Assembly: GCF_020035535.1 (NCBI RefSeq)
Contig: NZ_CP083350.1
Span: 1,560,501 to 1,624,500 of the forward strand
Direction: 5' to 3'
Length of the DNA stretch: 64,000 nt
DNA from: Ensifer adhaerens
GTDB taxonomy: Bacteria; Pseudomonadota; Alphaproteobacteria; Rhizobiales; Rhizobiaceae
The position numbers and the translations under genes were made by a program. Below, one piece after another: positions 49,470-58,845 of the stretch. Below the pieces are notes generated by a model. The model did not search any database and was not told where the DNA came from. It saw nothing but the letters and a program-made list of their open reading frames with translations. The first letter of the stretch is position 1. Each line of letters starts with the position of its first letter.

Positions 49470-50795
49470 ATGATTATCGACCAATCCGCGGAACCGCGCG
49501 GCAAGACACCTTTCTATCGCCATCTCTATGTCCAGGTTCTGGCGGCGATCGCCGCGGGCATCCTGCTCGGCCATTTCTATCCTTCGCTCGGCACCGAGCT
49601 TAAGCCGCTCGGCGACGCCTTCATCCGCCTCGTCAAGATGATCATCGCGCCGGTCATCTTCCTGACGGTGGCGACCGGGATTGCCGGCATGACCGATCTT
49701 GCCAAGGTCGGTCGCGTCGCCGGCAAGGCGATGATCTACTTCCTGACCTTCTCGACCCTGGCCCTGGTCATCGGCCTGATTGTCGCCAATGTCGTGCAGC
49801 CCGGCGCCGGCATGCACATCGATCCCGCCTCGCTCGACGTCAAGGCTGTGACGACCTATGCCGAGAAGGCCCATGAGCAGACGATCACCGGCTTCCTGAT
49901 GAACATCATCCCGACGACGCTGGTCGGCGCCTTTGCCGATGGCGACATCCTGCAGGTGCTGTTCATTTCCGTGCTCTTCGGTCTGGCGCTCGCCATGGTC
50001 GGCCAGAAGGCCGAGCCGGTCGTAGACTTCCTGCATGCGCTGACGCTGCCGGTCTTCAAGCTCGTCGGCATCCTGATGAAGGCCGCTCCGATCGGCGCCT
50101 TCGGCGCCATGGCTTTCACCATCGGCAAATACGGCGTCGGCTCGATCGCCAACCTGGCGATGCTGATCGGCACGTTCTACCTCACTTCGTTCCTCTTCGT
50201 GTTCCTGGTTCTCGGCGCCGTCGCCCGCTACAACGGCTTCTCGATCATCGCGCTGATCCGCTACATCAAGGAAGAGCTGCTGCTGGTGCTCGGCACCTCC
50301 TCGTCGGAAGCCGCTCTTCCTGGCCTCATGAGCAAGATGGAAAAGGCCGGCTGCAAGCGCTCGGTCGTCGGTCTCGTCATCCCGACGGGCTACTCCTTCA
50401 ACCTCGACGGCACCAACATCTACATGACGCTGGCCGCGCTCTTCATCGCCCAGGCGATGGATATCCCCCTGTCGCTCGGCGACCAGGTGCTGCTGCTGCT
50501 CGTTGCGATGCTGAGCTCCAAGGGCGCTGCGGGCATTACCGGGGCAGGCTTCATCACACTGGCTGCGACGCTTTCGGTCGTCCCGGCCGTACCGGTTGCC
50601 GGCATGGCGCTGATCCTCGGCATCGACCGCTTCATGTCGGAATGCCGCGCGCTCACCAACTTCGTCGGCAATGCGGTCGCCACGATCGTCGTTGCGAAGT
50701 GGGAAGGCGAACTGGACGAGGCGCAGATGGCTGCGACGCTCGGCGGTCGCGCGCCTGCAGGCCTTCCGCAGCCCGCGCTGCAGCCGGCCGAATAA
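49470..50795 (+). CDS. dctA: C4-dicarboxylate transporter DctA
   Basis: A 441-residue inner-membrane symporter of the glutamate/dicarboxylate family. The serine-rich re-entrant stretch [14 protein letters not shown] and the substrate-binding [15 protein letters not shown] are intact, as are [13 protein letters not shown] near the start and [16 protein letters not shown] near the end. It takes up succinate, fumarate and malate with protons or Na+, and is needed for nitrogen-fixing symbiosis in rhizobia. The start at 49470 has GGAGG five to six bases before it; frames open further upstream overlap the promoter. Expression is from the sigma-54 site under DctBD. Confidence 0.98.
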   Translation: MIIDQSAEPRGKTPFYRHLYVQVLAAIAAGILLGHFYPSLGTELKPLGDAFIRLVKMIIAPVIFLTVATGIAGMTDLAKVGRVAGKAMIYFLTFSTLALVIGLIVANVVQPGAGMHIDPASLDVKAVTTYAEKAHEQTITGFLMNIIPTTLVGAFADGDILQVLFISVLFGLALAMVGQKAEPVVDFLHALTLPVFKLVGILMKAAPIGAFGAMAFTIGKYGVGSIANLAMLIGTFYLTSFLFVFLVLGAVARYNGFSIIALIRYIKEELLLVLGTSSSEAALPGLMSKMEKAGCKRSVVGLVIPTGYSFNLDGTNIYMTLAALFIAQAMDIPLSLGDQVLLLLVAMLSSKGAAGITGAGFITLAATLSVVPAVPVAGMALILGIDRFMSECRALTNFVGNAVATIVVAKWEGELDEAQMAATLGGRAPAGLPQPALQPAE

Positions 50796-50833
50796 GGTTG
50801 CCTCCCAAGGCATGACTGCAAGAAGCAGTCCGA

Positions 50834-50870
50834 ACGCGGTCCGTGGCAACACGGGCCGCGTCGTCGTTTT
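50834..50870 (+). terminator. Intrinsic terminator after dctA
   Basis: ACGCGGTCCGTG and CACGGGCCGCGT form a 12-bp stem with one mismatch and a GCAA tetraloop, followed by CGTCGTTTT. It lies between dctA and the convergent regulator gene. Confidence 0.85.
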
Positions 50871-50872
50871 GG

Positions 50873-51592
50873 CTATTGGCCGCTCAAGGTCATCTTCGAC
50901 GTTTCGGGTGCGCCGGCGTTCAGATAGGCGACGAAATCCCTGAGCATTGGGACCCGGCGCGGACGGAAACTCTCGTCCGTCATTCTGATATCGGCGATGC
51001 GGTCGACGCGGAACTTGCGGAAGTCCTGACGCAGGCCACACCAGGCGAGCAGCACCAGCACCCGCTCCAGATAGACGATCGCGAGCGGCAGAACCTTTCG
51101 GTCGGTCCGCTGCTGTCCCGCGTCCACATAACCGATGACGACCGCACGCTCCTGCCAGCAGGCTTCGCGCAGAAGGCCGACATCGGCGACCGGTGGATCC
51201 CGGCGCTCGAAGCGATAGACCTGTGAAGCGGCATGCAGCGCCTGGCGCTGCAACCGATCGGGCAATGTCGCCGTTATCTTCGAAAGCACCGCGCCCGCCG
51301 CGGCCGCGAGTTCCGGCTCACCCATGTGCTGCACCTCGGCAAGGCCGAGCACCAGCGCCTCGATTTCCAGGCGCGTGAAAGTTTGTGGCGGCAAGGCGAT
51401 GTCCTCCGTCAGCCGATAGCCGAAGCCGCGCTCGCCATCGATGACGGCGCCGGCGGCACGCAGGCTGTCTATGTCCCGGTAGAGCGAGCGCAGCGACACT
51501 CCGGTCTCTTCGGCGAGGCGGGCGGCCGTCACCGGAGGAGGGAGAGTGCGAAGCGCCTGCAGCAGGCGGAACAGACGATCACTACGGGCCAT
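50873..51592 (-). CDS. YafY-type HTH/WYL-domain transcriptional regulator
   Basis: A 239-residue regulator. The N-terminal winged helix has DRLFRLLQALRTLPPPVTAA and ETGVSLRSLYRDIDSLRAAG; the WYL-type domain appears as ERAVVIGYVDAG and VLPLAIVYLERVLVLLAWC, with the WYL positions changed to other residues. WYL domains sense small ligands or nucleic acids. It is divergent from a glutathione S-transferase gene with a 92-bp gap, so it probably controls that gene. Confidence 0.88.
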   Translation of the reverse strand: MARSDRLFRLLQALRTLPPPVTAARLAEETGVSLRSLYRDIDSLRAAGAVIDGERGFGYRLTEDIALPPQTFTRLEIEALVLGLAEVQHMGEPELAAAAGAVLSKITATLPDRLQRQALHAASQVYRFERRDPPVADVGLLREACWQERAVVIGYVDAGQQRTDRKVLPLAIVYLERVLVLLAWCGLRQDFRKFRVDRIADIRMTDESFRPRRVPMLRDFVAYLNAGAPETSKMTLSGQ

Positions 51593-51684
51593 GGCTGAAA
51601 GTTAGACGAAGCCTACTGACGAAAACTGGCAGTTGGGCGACTGTATAAGGTCCACATTGCCAAACGCAACCGAGGAACCTCATC

Positions 51685-52296
51685 ATGCTGACGCTCTTTC
51701 ACGCCCCGCGCTCGCGCTCGTCGCGCATCATCTCGCTGCTTCGCGAACTCGACGCTATCGACAAGGTGGACATCGAGATCGTCGACATCACCCGCGGTGA
51801 CGGCAGTGGCAGAAAGGACCCGAGGAACCCGCATCCGGAAGGCAAGGTGCCGGTGCTCGTGCATGATGGCGTGGTGATCTGGGAGAGCATTGCGATCATT
51901 CAGTATTTGACCGATCTCTTCCCGGAGAAGAACATGGCGCCGGTCGCCGGTGATCCACAGCGCGGCCGTTATCTGAGCTGGCTTGGGTGGTATGCCGGCG
52001 TCGTCGAGCCGGTTCTGATCATGCAGGCAACCGGGCTTTCCCATCACTATTTCGACTTTACTTTCCGCGGCCCCTCCGAGATGGCGAAGCGTCTGGAAGA
52101 TGCCTTGAAGGACAGCCCCTATCTGATGGGTGACCGCTATACGGCGATCGATCTGCTGCTGCACTCGCCCTTTGCCTGGTATCCCGCCGCCACGCCCGAC
52201 AGCGCGGTCGTGAAAGCCTGGGTCGAGCGCTGCGCTCAGCGCCCGTCGCTGCAGTGGACGACGGATTACGACGCCCGCACGGCTGTTGCTGCTTGA
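51685..52296 (+). CDS. Glutathione S-transferase family protein
   Basis: A 203-residue cytoplasmic protein. The N-terminal thioredoxin fold has LFHAPRSRSSRIISLLRELD with a Ser-rich active loop, and the cis-proline turn with NPHPEGKVPVLVHDG and WESIAIIQYL, where Glu-Ser contact glutathione. The C-terminal part is helical, with YTAIDLLLHSPFAW. It conjugates or reduces a substrate with glutathione. GAGGAA lies before the ATG. The WYL regulator upstream is the probable controller. Confidence 0.9.
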   Translation: MLTLFHAPRSRSSRIISLLRELDAIDKVDIEIVDITRGDGSGRKDPRNPHPEGKVPVLVHDGVVIWESIAIIQYLTDLFPEKNMAPVAGDPQRGRYLSWLGWYAGVVEPVLIMQATGLSHHYFDFTFRGPSEMAKRLEDALKDSPYLMGDRYTAIDLLLHSPFAWYPAATPDSAVVKAWVERCAQRPSLQWTTDYDARTAVAA

Positions 52297-52305
52297 GCGA
52301 ACAGG

Positions 52306-52338
52306 GGGATATCCGCTCTCGAAGCGGGCGGATATCCC
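52306..52338. terminator. Convergent-gene hairpin
   Basis: GGGATATCCGC and GCGGATATCCC form an 11-bp perfect stem between the GST stop and the end of the exported-protein gene. No T-tract is seen; position suggests termination of both transcripts. Confidence 0.65.
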
Positions 52339-52341
52339 GGG

Positions 52342-52842
52342 CTATCGTCGCTTGAGGTTGATTTCGCTCGTTACAACCCTCTTGCCCGAGGCCGGATCGA
52401 CGTCGATCGTCGTCAGTTGCATGCCGTCGGTACCGATCTTGCGCAAGGTCAGGTCGGCACGACGGTCGCCATTGACCTCCTTGGCCCAGCGAATGGTGAG
52501 ATTGATGGCGTCGCCGCTTCGGTTGCCGTTGAGGCCGGCACGACCGCCGCGCGGACCGAGATAGGAGCCGCTATAGGCCGAGCCGGTGTAGCGCAATTGC
52601 GCATCGACGGATCGCGAGATCACGAGCATGCCGCGACAAACGCCCTCCATGGAAAGGGCAAGGCCGGTCGCTTCGGAATTGAAGCTGCAGGTGACATTGA
52701 CCGGCGACATGTTGGTTCGGATGCGGACCGTTCCGGTGCCTGACCAGTTGCCGCCGAGTGTTTTCAGGAATGCATCTTCGTCCGCGCGCGCAACGCCGTT
52801 GGCGAAGACGGTCATGACGACAAGCAACAACCATCGGGGCAT
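52342..52842 (-). CDS. Small exported protein of unknown function
   Basis: A 166-residue protein I do not recognise. The signal peptide (RWLLLVVMTVFANGVA) ends at RADEDAF. The mature chain starts LGGNWSGTGTVRI and continues in alternating hydrophobic strands (NVTCSFNSEATGLAL, GVCRGMLVISRSV, SGSYLGPRGG, DAINLTIRWAKEV), with two Cys that could bridge. It reads like a small periplasmic beta-sheet protein, perhaps a lipocalin-like fold. GST is convergent and gives no clue. Confidence 0.75.
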   Translation of the reverse strand: MPRWLLLVVMTVFANGVARADEDAFLKTLGGNWSGTGTVRIRTNMSPVNVTCSFNSEATGLALSMEGVCRGMLVISRSVDAQLRYTGSAYSGSYLGPRGGRAGLNGNRSGDAINLTIRWAKEVNGDRRADLTLRKIGTDGMQLTTIDVDPASGKRVVTSEINLKRR

Positions 52843-52938
52843 GGATGCAACCCTCCGTTCGGCGGTGTCGATAGTACACCAGTAGGCGCCTGGATCACCA
52901 GCCGAACGTGCCAGCGCCGCGGATGTTCCGGTCTCGCC

Positions 52939-53862
52939 TCAGATGCCGTGCAGTACCTGTGTCGCCTTGACGGCGGCCGATGCCCGGTTCTCGACGCCGA
53001 GCTTCACATAGATCTGCTCCAGATGCTTGGTTACGGTTCGCGCGCTCAGGCCCAGGATCTCCCCGATGTCGCGGTTCGCCTTGCCCTTGGCGATCCAGAG
53101 CAGCACCTCGGACTCTCGCTGTGTCAGCGCGAAGTGCTGCCGCAGCATTTCGTCGTCCGTCAGCCGGCTCTCGGCGGTCAGGCGGAAGAGATACTCGTTC
53201 GGGCCGATGCCACCGAGATAGGATATCTGCAAGCCCGATTGGCCGGGTTGATCGAGCGTGAAGCTCTCATCGTGCGAAGATGGCCCACGGGCGCGGCTTT
53301 CCATCCAGCGGGCGATGCGTTTGGTGACCGTGCTCAAGCCATCGTCACGGCCGGTTGCCGCATTGACGAGGCGGGTCGCCTGTGGTGTCGACCAGCAGAC
53401 GCCACCGTCGGCGCGCACTGCCAGCAGATGGCGGCCGGCCGCGTCGAGTGCGACCCGTGCGCTCTGGGCGGAGCGGGCATTGGAGAGATGGACGCGGATG
53501 CGCGCACGAAGCTCATCGATATTGATCGGCTTGGTCAGATAGTCGACGCCGCCGGCTTCAAGCGCGCGGACAACGTGTTCGGTCTCGCTCAAGCCGGTCA
53601 TGAACAACACCGGTGTCTGGCCGACGGCGGCGTTGGCCTTGAGCCGCCGGCAAGTCTCGAAGCCGTCCATGCCGGGCATGACCGCATCGAGCAGAATGAC
53701 GTCGGGAGTGATGCGTTCCGCGATCGAAAGCGCGGCATTGCCCGAGGTTGCGATCAGCGCGGAAAAGCCCGAACGCTCCAGAGCCTCGGTGAGGAAGCCG
53801 AGGGCCTCCGGTGAATCGTCGACGAGCAGTACGATGTCGCGGCGGTCGTAGGTCTCAGCCAC
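52939..53862 (-). CDS. Response regulator with LuxR-type DNA-binding domain
   Basis: A 307-residue regulator. The receiver has VLLVDDSPEALG and the phosphorylatable Asp in DVILLDAVMPGMDGFE, with Lys in DYLTKPIN. A middle region of about 100 residues has no clear assignment. The C-terminal LuxR helix-turn-helix has LTQRESEVLLWIAKGKANRD and GLSARTVTKHLEQIYVKLGV. The start is GTG at 53862 with GGAGG eight bases ahead, overlapping the end of the hybrid kinase gene by 8 bp. It should be the output of that kinase. Confidence 0.9.
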   Translation of the reverse strand: MAETYDRRDIVLLVDDSPEALGFLTEALERSGFSALIATSGNAALSIAERITPDVILLDAVMPGMDGFETCRRLKANAAVGQTPVLFMTGLSETEHVVRALEAGGVDYLTKPINIDELRARIRVHLSNARSAQSARVALDAAGRHLLAVRADGGVCWSTPQATRLVNAATGRDDGLSTVTKRIARWMESRARGPSSHDESFTLDQPGQSGLQISYLGGIGPNEYLFRLTAESRLTDDEMLRQHFALTQRESEVLLWIAKGKANRDIGEILGLSARTVTKHLEQIYVKLGVENRASAAVKATQVLHGI

Positions 53863-56800
53863 GGGCGTTGCCTCCTTCTTCTGTGCCGTTCCTGAGGAAG
53901 GCGTCGTAGCCCGAAAGATCGAAGGCCTGCACATAGGTTCGGGCCTCCTCGACAAAGGATTGATGTTCGGGCGCCAGCGCCATCTCCGTGAGCTTGGCCT
54001 CGATGCCCCTGATGTAGCCGATCTCGCCGAGGCGGATCAGTTCCTGCACGTGATGGAAATCTGGACGCATGATCGACCGGGCCATTGGTGCGGTGTGCGG
54101 CGGTCTTTCCTCGCCTTCGTGGATCCAGGTGAGATCGAGATGGACCGCAAGCTTGTCGACGAGTTGGCTGACCACGAAAGGTTTGGCGAGCGTGTCGTTA
54201 TGGCCGGCAAAGGCGCCGGTCGCAGAGCCGTCGCCGATATTGGCCGACAGCATGATGATTGGTGCCATCTGTCCGGCTTCGCGCAGCCGTCCCGCAAGTT
54301 CCCAGCCGTTCATGCCGGGCATCGAAATGTCGATCAGGAAGAGGTCCGCGCTGACGTCCGCAAGCAGCGACAGGCAATCGGCCCCGGATGGGACGGCTAA
54401 GACCGTGAAATCCATGGGGACCAGGACCTCGCGCATTAGCGCGCGATGGTCGACATTGTCGTCGACAACGACGATCGTGCGTCGCAAGCCGAGATACGAG
54501 GTGATGCGCCGGACCGGTGCCGCGAGCGCCGGGCGGTCGACTGCCGAAAGCATCAGGCGGACGCGGAACGTTGTGCCTTCGCCAAGCGCGCTGGTGACGG
54601 CGATTTCGCCACCGAGCGTCTGCGTCAGAAGGCGCGTGATCGTAAGCCCCAGGCCGAGGCCCGGCATGCTGCCGACATGTTCGGCCTCGCCGCGCTGGAA
54701 CGGGTCGAAGATACGCGGCAGGTCCTTCTCGGCAATGCCGCGGCCGCTGTCGGTTATCGTGAAAGTCGCCACCTGGCTGCGATAGGCGACATCCAGCCGG
54801 ATGCCGCCCCGCTCGGTGAATTTCAGCGCGTTGGAGAGAAGATTGACCAGGATCTGTCGCAGGCGCTTCTCATCGGTCTTCACGTGGCGCGGCAGGCTGG
54901 CGGCGCGTTCATGCTCGAAGGTGATGCTCTTTGCCTGCGCCTGCGGCCGAAACATCTCGACGATCTGGTCGAGGAAATCGTGAATGTTGATCTCGTTGGA
55001 ATAGACCTGCAGCTTGCCGGCCTCGATCTTCGAAATGTCCAGCAGCCCGTCGATCAGGCCGGAAAGATGGTCGGCGCTGCGCTTGATGACCTTGATCGCG
55101 CCCTGGCGCGCCGGCGGTATCGTTTCGTCGCGCTCCAGCACCTGGGCGTAGCCGAGCACGGCGTTGAGCGGCGTTCGAAGCTCGTGGCTGAGGCCGACGA
55201 CATAGCGGCTCTTGGCGCGGTTGGCCGCTTCCGCCGTTTCCTTCGCCTGTTGCAGCGCTGCGTCCGTCTTCTTGTGCGCGGCAATCTCTTTCAGCAGCAA
55301 CGTGTTCTGTCGCGACGATTCTTCCTCAGCGACGACGCGGCTGTCATGGGCAAGCACGTAGAACCACGAAACGATACCGGCGAGCACGGCAAAGACGAAG
55401 AAGACGACGGCGACAGTACGTTCCACTACTGCAGCGACTTCGGGGGATGAGCCTCCGGTCTGATCGGCGATCATCGCGAGAATAAGGCCGATGCCGGCGA
55501 TCGACAGCACCGCAGAGATGGCGTAGCGCCCGAGCCGCGTCGCGAGCTTTTCGGTGACAACGCGAGGAAGCAGGGTGTTGGCGACGGTCGCGACCTGGGC
55601 GTTGAAGCGCGCCTTCGGCTTGCACATGTCATGGCAGCGGCTATCGAGCGAGCAGCAGAGCGAGCAGATCGGTGCGGCATAGGCCGGGCACCAGGCCATG
55701 TCCTCGGGCTCGAACGGGTGCTCGCAGATCGAGCAGGTGATGTCCGTCCGGTTGGCCCAGCTTCGGCGCGGCTTGCGCGCGAGGTAGAACTTGCCGTCGG
55801 TACCCCAGGCAATCAGCGGCGAGGCGACAAAGGCGGCGACCAGCGCGATGTAGGGCGCGAGCGAGGCAGCAATCTCGCCGAAGGCACCGAAATGCGCCGT
55901 CAGCGCAACGGTCGCCGAGATCGCCATGGCGCCGAGGCCGACCGGATTGATGTCATAGAGATGGGCGCGCTTGAACTCGATGCCCGGCGGCGAGAGCCCG
56001 AGCGGCTTGTTGACGAAAAGATCGACCGAAATCGTGCAGAGCCAGGCCATGGCGATGATCGAGAAGACGCCGAGCGTTTCCTCGAGCAGCCGGTAGATGC
56101 CGAGCTCCATCAAAAGGAGCGCGATGGCGACGTTGAAGACCAGCCAGACGACGCGGCCCGGGTGGCTGTGCGTCAGCCGCGAGAAGAAGTTCGACCAGGC
56201 GAGCGACCCGGCATAGGCGTTCATGACGTTGATCTTTAGCTGCGACACGACAACGAAGGCGACCATCAGGAGAAGTGCTGCCGTGTCGGAGGGGATCATG
56301 TAGCCGAAGGCGGTGTAGTACATCTGCGCCGGATCGGCGGCCTTGGTCGAAGGCACGCCGGCCGAAAGCGCCACCACCACCAGGAACGAGCCGGCGAGCA
56401 ATTTCGGGGCGCCGACGATTACCCAGCCGGAACCGGCGAGGAAGACGGCGATGCGATGATGTAGCTTGCGCTGACCATCGGGCGGCAGGAAGCGCAGGAA
56501 GTCCACCTGTTCGCCGATCTGCGCCATCAGCGCGAAGATGACCGCGGACGCCGCGCCAAATTCGACGAGATCGAAGGGCGCGAACGTGCCGGGAGGCCCT
56601 GAGGCGTGGTGAATGCCGGAATAGGCAAGCCAGGCGCCGACCTTCTCCCAATCGGCAAAGGCGATGAAAACGAAGGGCAGGACGTTGAGCACGATCCAGA
56701 ACGGCTGCGTGATCAACTGGAACTTGCTGATCAGCCGCACGCCGTGGGTAACGAGCGGAATGACGACGACGGCGCTCAGGATGTAGCCGATCCACAAGGG

Positions 56801-57241
56801 GATACCGAGCGCCAGTTCAAGCGCGCCCGACATGATCGAGGCCTCGATCGCGAAGAGGATGAAGGTGAAGCTGGCATAAATCAGCGAGGTCACCGTCGAG
56901 CCGATATAGCCGAAGCTGGCGCCGCGGGTGAGCAGATCGATGTCGACGCCGTGGCGGATCGCATGGCGGCTGATCGGCAGCCCCACGGTGAGGATCATCA
57001 GGCTGGCGACGACGATCGCAACGATCGCATTGGTCGTGCCGTAGGACATGGTGATGGCGCCGCCGATCGCTTCCAACGCCAGAAAGGAGATCGCGCCGAT
57101 GGCAGTCTGCGAAATGCGCTCGGAGGAGAAGCGCCGGGCGCTCTTGGCGGTGAAGCGCAGCGCATAGTCCTCAAGCGTCTGGTTGGCGACCCAGCGATTG
57201 TATTCACGCCTGACGGGAATGATGCGCTGGCGTGCCGCCAT
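53855..57241 (-). CDS. NCS1-type permease fused to hybrid histidine kinase
   Basis: An 1128-residue protein. Residues 1 to about 475 form an NCS1 cytosine/purine-type permease with about 12 helices (SYGTTNAIVAIVVASLMILT, SKFQLITQPFWIVLNVLPF). About 500-540 is a cytosolic eight-Cys module (C-x2-C-x11-C-x7-C-x2-CC-x5-C-x3-C). Two more helices (about 565-630) lead to a coiled coil, the His box GLSHELRTPLNAVLGY (near 685) and an ATPase domain (NLLSNALKFTERG, DSGRGIAEKDLPRIFDPFQ). A receiver follows with Asp in LFLIDISMPGMNG (near 968), then a C-terminal helical part. Transport-linked sensing is the likely role; ligand unknown. It overlaps the LuxR-type regulator gene. Confidence 0.88.
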   Translation of the reverse strand: MAARQRIIPVRREYNRWVANQTLEDYALRFTAKSARRFSSERISQTAIGAISFLALEAIGGAITMSYGTTNAIVAIVVASLMILTVGLPISRHAIRHGVDIDLLTRGASFGYIGSTVTSLIYASFTFILFAIEASIMSGALELALGIPLWIGYILSAVVVIPLVTHGVRLISKFQLITQPFWIVLNVLPFVFIAFADWEKVGAWLAYSGIHHASGPPGTFAPFDLVEFGAASAVIFALMAQIGEQVDFLRFLPPDGQRKLHHRIAVFLAGSGWVIVGAPKLLAGSFLVVVALSAGVPSTKAADPAQMYYTAFGYMIPSDTAALLLMVAFVVVSQLKINVMNAYAGSLAWSNFFSRLTHSHPGRVVWLVFNVAIALLLMELGIYRLLEETLGVFSIIAMAWLCTISVDLFVNKPLGLSPPGIEFKRAHLYDINPVGLGAMAISATVALTAHFGAFGEIAASLAPYIALVAAFVASPLIAWGTDGKFYLARKPRRSWANRTDITCSICEHPFEPEDMAWCPAYAAPICSLCCSLDSRCHDMCKPKARFNAQVATVANTLLPRVVTEKLATRLGRYAISAVLSIAGIGLILAMIADQTGGSSPEVAAVVERTVAVVFFVFAVLAGIVSWFYVLAHDSRVVAEEESSRQNTLLLKEIAAHKKTDAALQQAKETAEAANRAKSRYVVGLSHELRTPLNAVLGYAQVLERDETIPPARQGAIKVIKRSADHLSGLIDGLLDISKIEAGKLQVYSNEINIHDFLDQIVEMFRPQAQAKSITFEHERAASLPRHVKTDEKRLRQILVNLLSNALKFTERGGIRLDVAYRSQVATFTITDSGRGIAEKDLPRIFDPFQRGEAEHVGSMPGLGLGLTITRLLTQTLGGEIAVTSALGEGTTFRVRLMLSAVDRPALAAPVRRITSYLGLRRTIVVVDDNVDHRALMREVLVPMDFTVLAVPSGADCLSLLADVSADLFLIDISMPGMNGWELAGRLREAGQMAPIIMLSANIGDGSATGAFAGHNDTLAKPFVVSQLVDKLAVHLDLTWIHEGEERPPHTAPMARSIMRPDFHHVQELIRLGEIGYIRGIEAKLTEMALAPEHQSFVEEARTYVQAFDLSGYDAFLRNGTEEGGNARG

Positions 57242-57434
57242 GGGGTTCCTAACGTGCCTTCGAGGGAGCCTCTGCCTTTTTTCTTAGCACGGAAGTTTTC
57301 TGCTTAAAATTGCTGCAATCGTAAAATGTGCGTTGCAGCAAAGAAATGTCAGCCATCCGGCTCCGGCGCTGGGCGTGCCGAAATCGGATGATTCATACTC
57401 TGAGAATGAGGTCAGTTGCGGAGTGCAGCGGCCG

Positions 57435-58838
57435 TCAGTTGGGCCGACAATAGATCGGGTTGCTGATGGCGCGGCGGATCGTCTGTTTCGAAAGATCGTC
57501 CTCCGAGAGCTCCCAGGGCAAACCTTTGCCGTGAAGGGCTTCCCGGAATGACCCGACGATCGTCTCGCGGCTTGCGACGGCGACGATTTCGGTCCGCAGG
57601 AACCGATCGGGCGAACCGGCATAGTGGGCGGTCCAGTCGTCAGCTTCGATGATCTCTTCACCGACGATGCCGGAGGCGTCGAGCCACAGCAGCCGGTCGC
57701 CCTTGGCGCCGCGAACCAACGCCTCGGCCACAACGTGGCCGCTGACGCTCGATCCCATCGGTTCGCCGTTGGCGGTGAGTTCCAGATGCGGTCCCGTTGG
57801 GCTTTCCGTCACATAGCCGCGACCGGATTTAATGGCCCCAAGCACGGCGTCTTCAGAAAGCTCCTCCATGTAAAGCACGGTCGTCGGACGGGCGAGCACC
57901 AGCGGCCCCTCGGGCATCAGTCGCGCCGGCTGGTGGAAATCGCTGCCGCCGATCGCCGAGATCTTCAGGCCCGAGGCAAGGCGCTGTTGGTAGCGCTCGA
58001 GCGAAACCCAGTTCCAGGCGAGCCAATGAGACTGCCAGACCTCCATGCAGTCGATTTCGGGGAGCTCGTAGTCCCAGGGGATCGTCGGCTTGTCGTGGTT
58101 GACCGAGAGCAGGCCGCCGCGTTCATGCACCAGGCGCGCGAGCGTGTGGGCGTGCTCCGGCTTCGTCATACGAAAGTCGACCCAGTCGTCGACGCCGAAG
58201 ACATTGGCATGGCCGACGGCCGTGGTGATTTCCATGGCGCGGACAAAGACGAGGTCCGCGGAGGAATGCGAATGGAAGTAGCGCCGCTGGGTGATGGTGT
58301 TGTGATCGGGGACCGCGAGGAAGTCGAGCCCCGCCTGTCGCGCTGCGGCATGCAGCATTTCGGGCGAGCCGGCCGCATCCGAGTGGAACGTATGGCAGTG
58401 CAGATCGCCGCGATACCATCCGGCTTCCTTGCGCGCAGGGAAACGTCGTTCCGGTTGCGGCACGATCGGGCGCTGGCTTCTGTCGAAATCGACCGTCACG
58501 CGAATCTCGGCGCCCTCCTCGGGGATCTTGTAGAGGCCGAGCATCACCTTCCACTGGCCGGGCGGCATCTCGCCGTGGATGTAGCCGGGCGTGGCGTCAT
58601 CGGTGGCGATGAAGAAGCGGTCGCGCGCCCCGCCGCTCCAGCCGCGAAAACCTTGGCTGGTCGGATAATCGGTCGCGCGCGGATCGAGTGCGCCGAGATC
58701 GATGATGCACTGCTCGGATTTCGGATAGCTCAGGGTCACGTCGACGCGCGTCACACCTTCCGGTACCTCGAGCGGCAGGTAGAAGTAGGGATCGGCCGCC
58801 TGATGCTGCCGGGTGATCCGCACGGAAAATTCCTGCAT
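57435..58838 (-). CDS. PHP-domain metal-dependent phosphoesterase (CehA/McbA type)
   Basis: A 467-residue protein. The N-terminal 140 residues form a beta-rich region of unknown function. From about residue 143 the PHP metal site appears: GDLHCHTFHSDA (HxH and D), LDFLAVPDHNTI, AMEITTAVGHANVF, LSVNHDKPT and GGSDFHQP. PHP proteins hydrolyse phosphoesters with two or three metals. No signal peptide is visible, so it acts on an imported substrate. It is the last gene of the ABC operon, 7 bp after the ATPase gene, and probably cleaves the transported compound, such as a glycerophosphodiester-like molecule (inference). Confidence 0.85.
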   Translation of the reverse strand: MQEFSVRITRQHQAADPYFYLPLEVPEGVTRVDVTLSYPKSEQCIIDLGALDPRATDYPTSQGFRGWSGGARDRFFIATDDATPGYIHGEMPPGQWKVMLGLYKIPEEGAEIRVTVDFDRSQRPIVPQPERRFPARKEAGWYRGDLHCHTFHSDAAGSPEMLHAAARQAGLDFLAVPDHNTITQRRYFHSHSSADLVFVRAMEITTAVGHANVFGVDDWVDFRMTKPEHAHTLARLVHERGGLLSVNHDKPTIPWDYELPEIDCMEVWQSHWLAWNWVSLERYQQRLASGLKISAIGGSDFHQPARLMPEGPLVLARPTTVLYMEELSEDAVLGAIKSGRGYVTESPTGPHLELTANGEPMGSSVSGHVVAEALVRGAKGDRLLWLDASGIVGEEIIEADDWTAHYAGSPDRFLRTEIVAVASRETIVGSFREALHGKGLPWELSEDDLSKQTIRRAISNPIYCRPN

Positions 58839-58845
58839 GGCCGCC

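Noticed and set aside
52939..53862. LuxR domain as a quorum-sensing receptor
   Set aside because: The N-terminus is a phosphoreceiver, not an acyl-homoserine-lactone-binding domain, and no LuxI is nearby.
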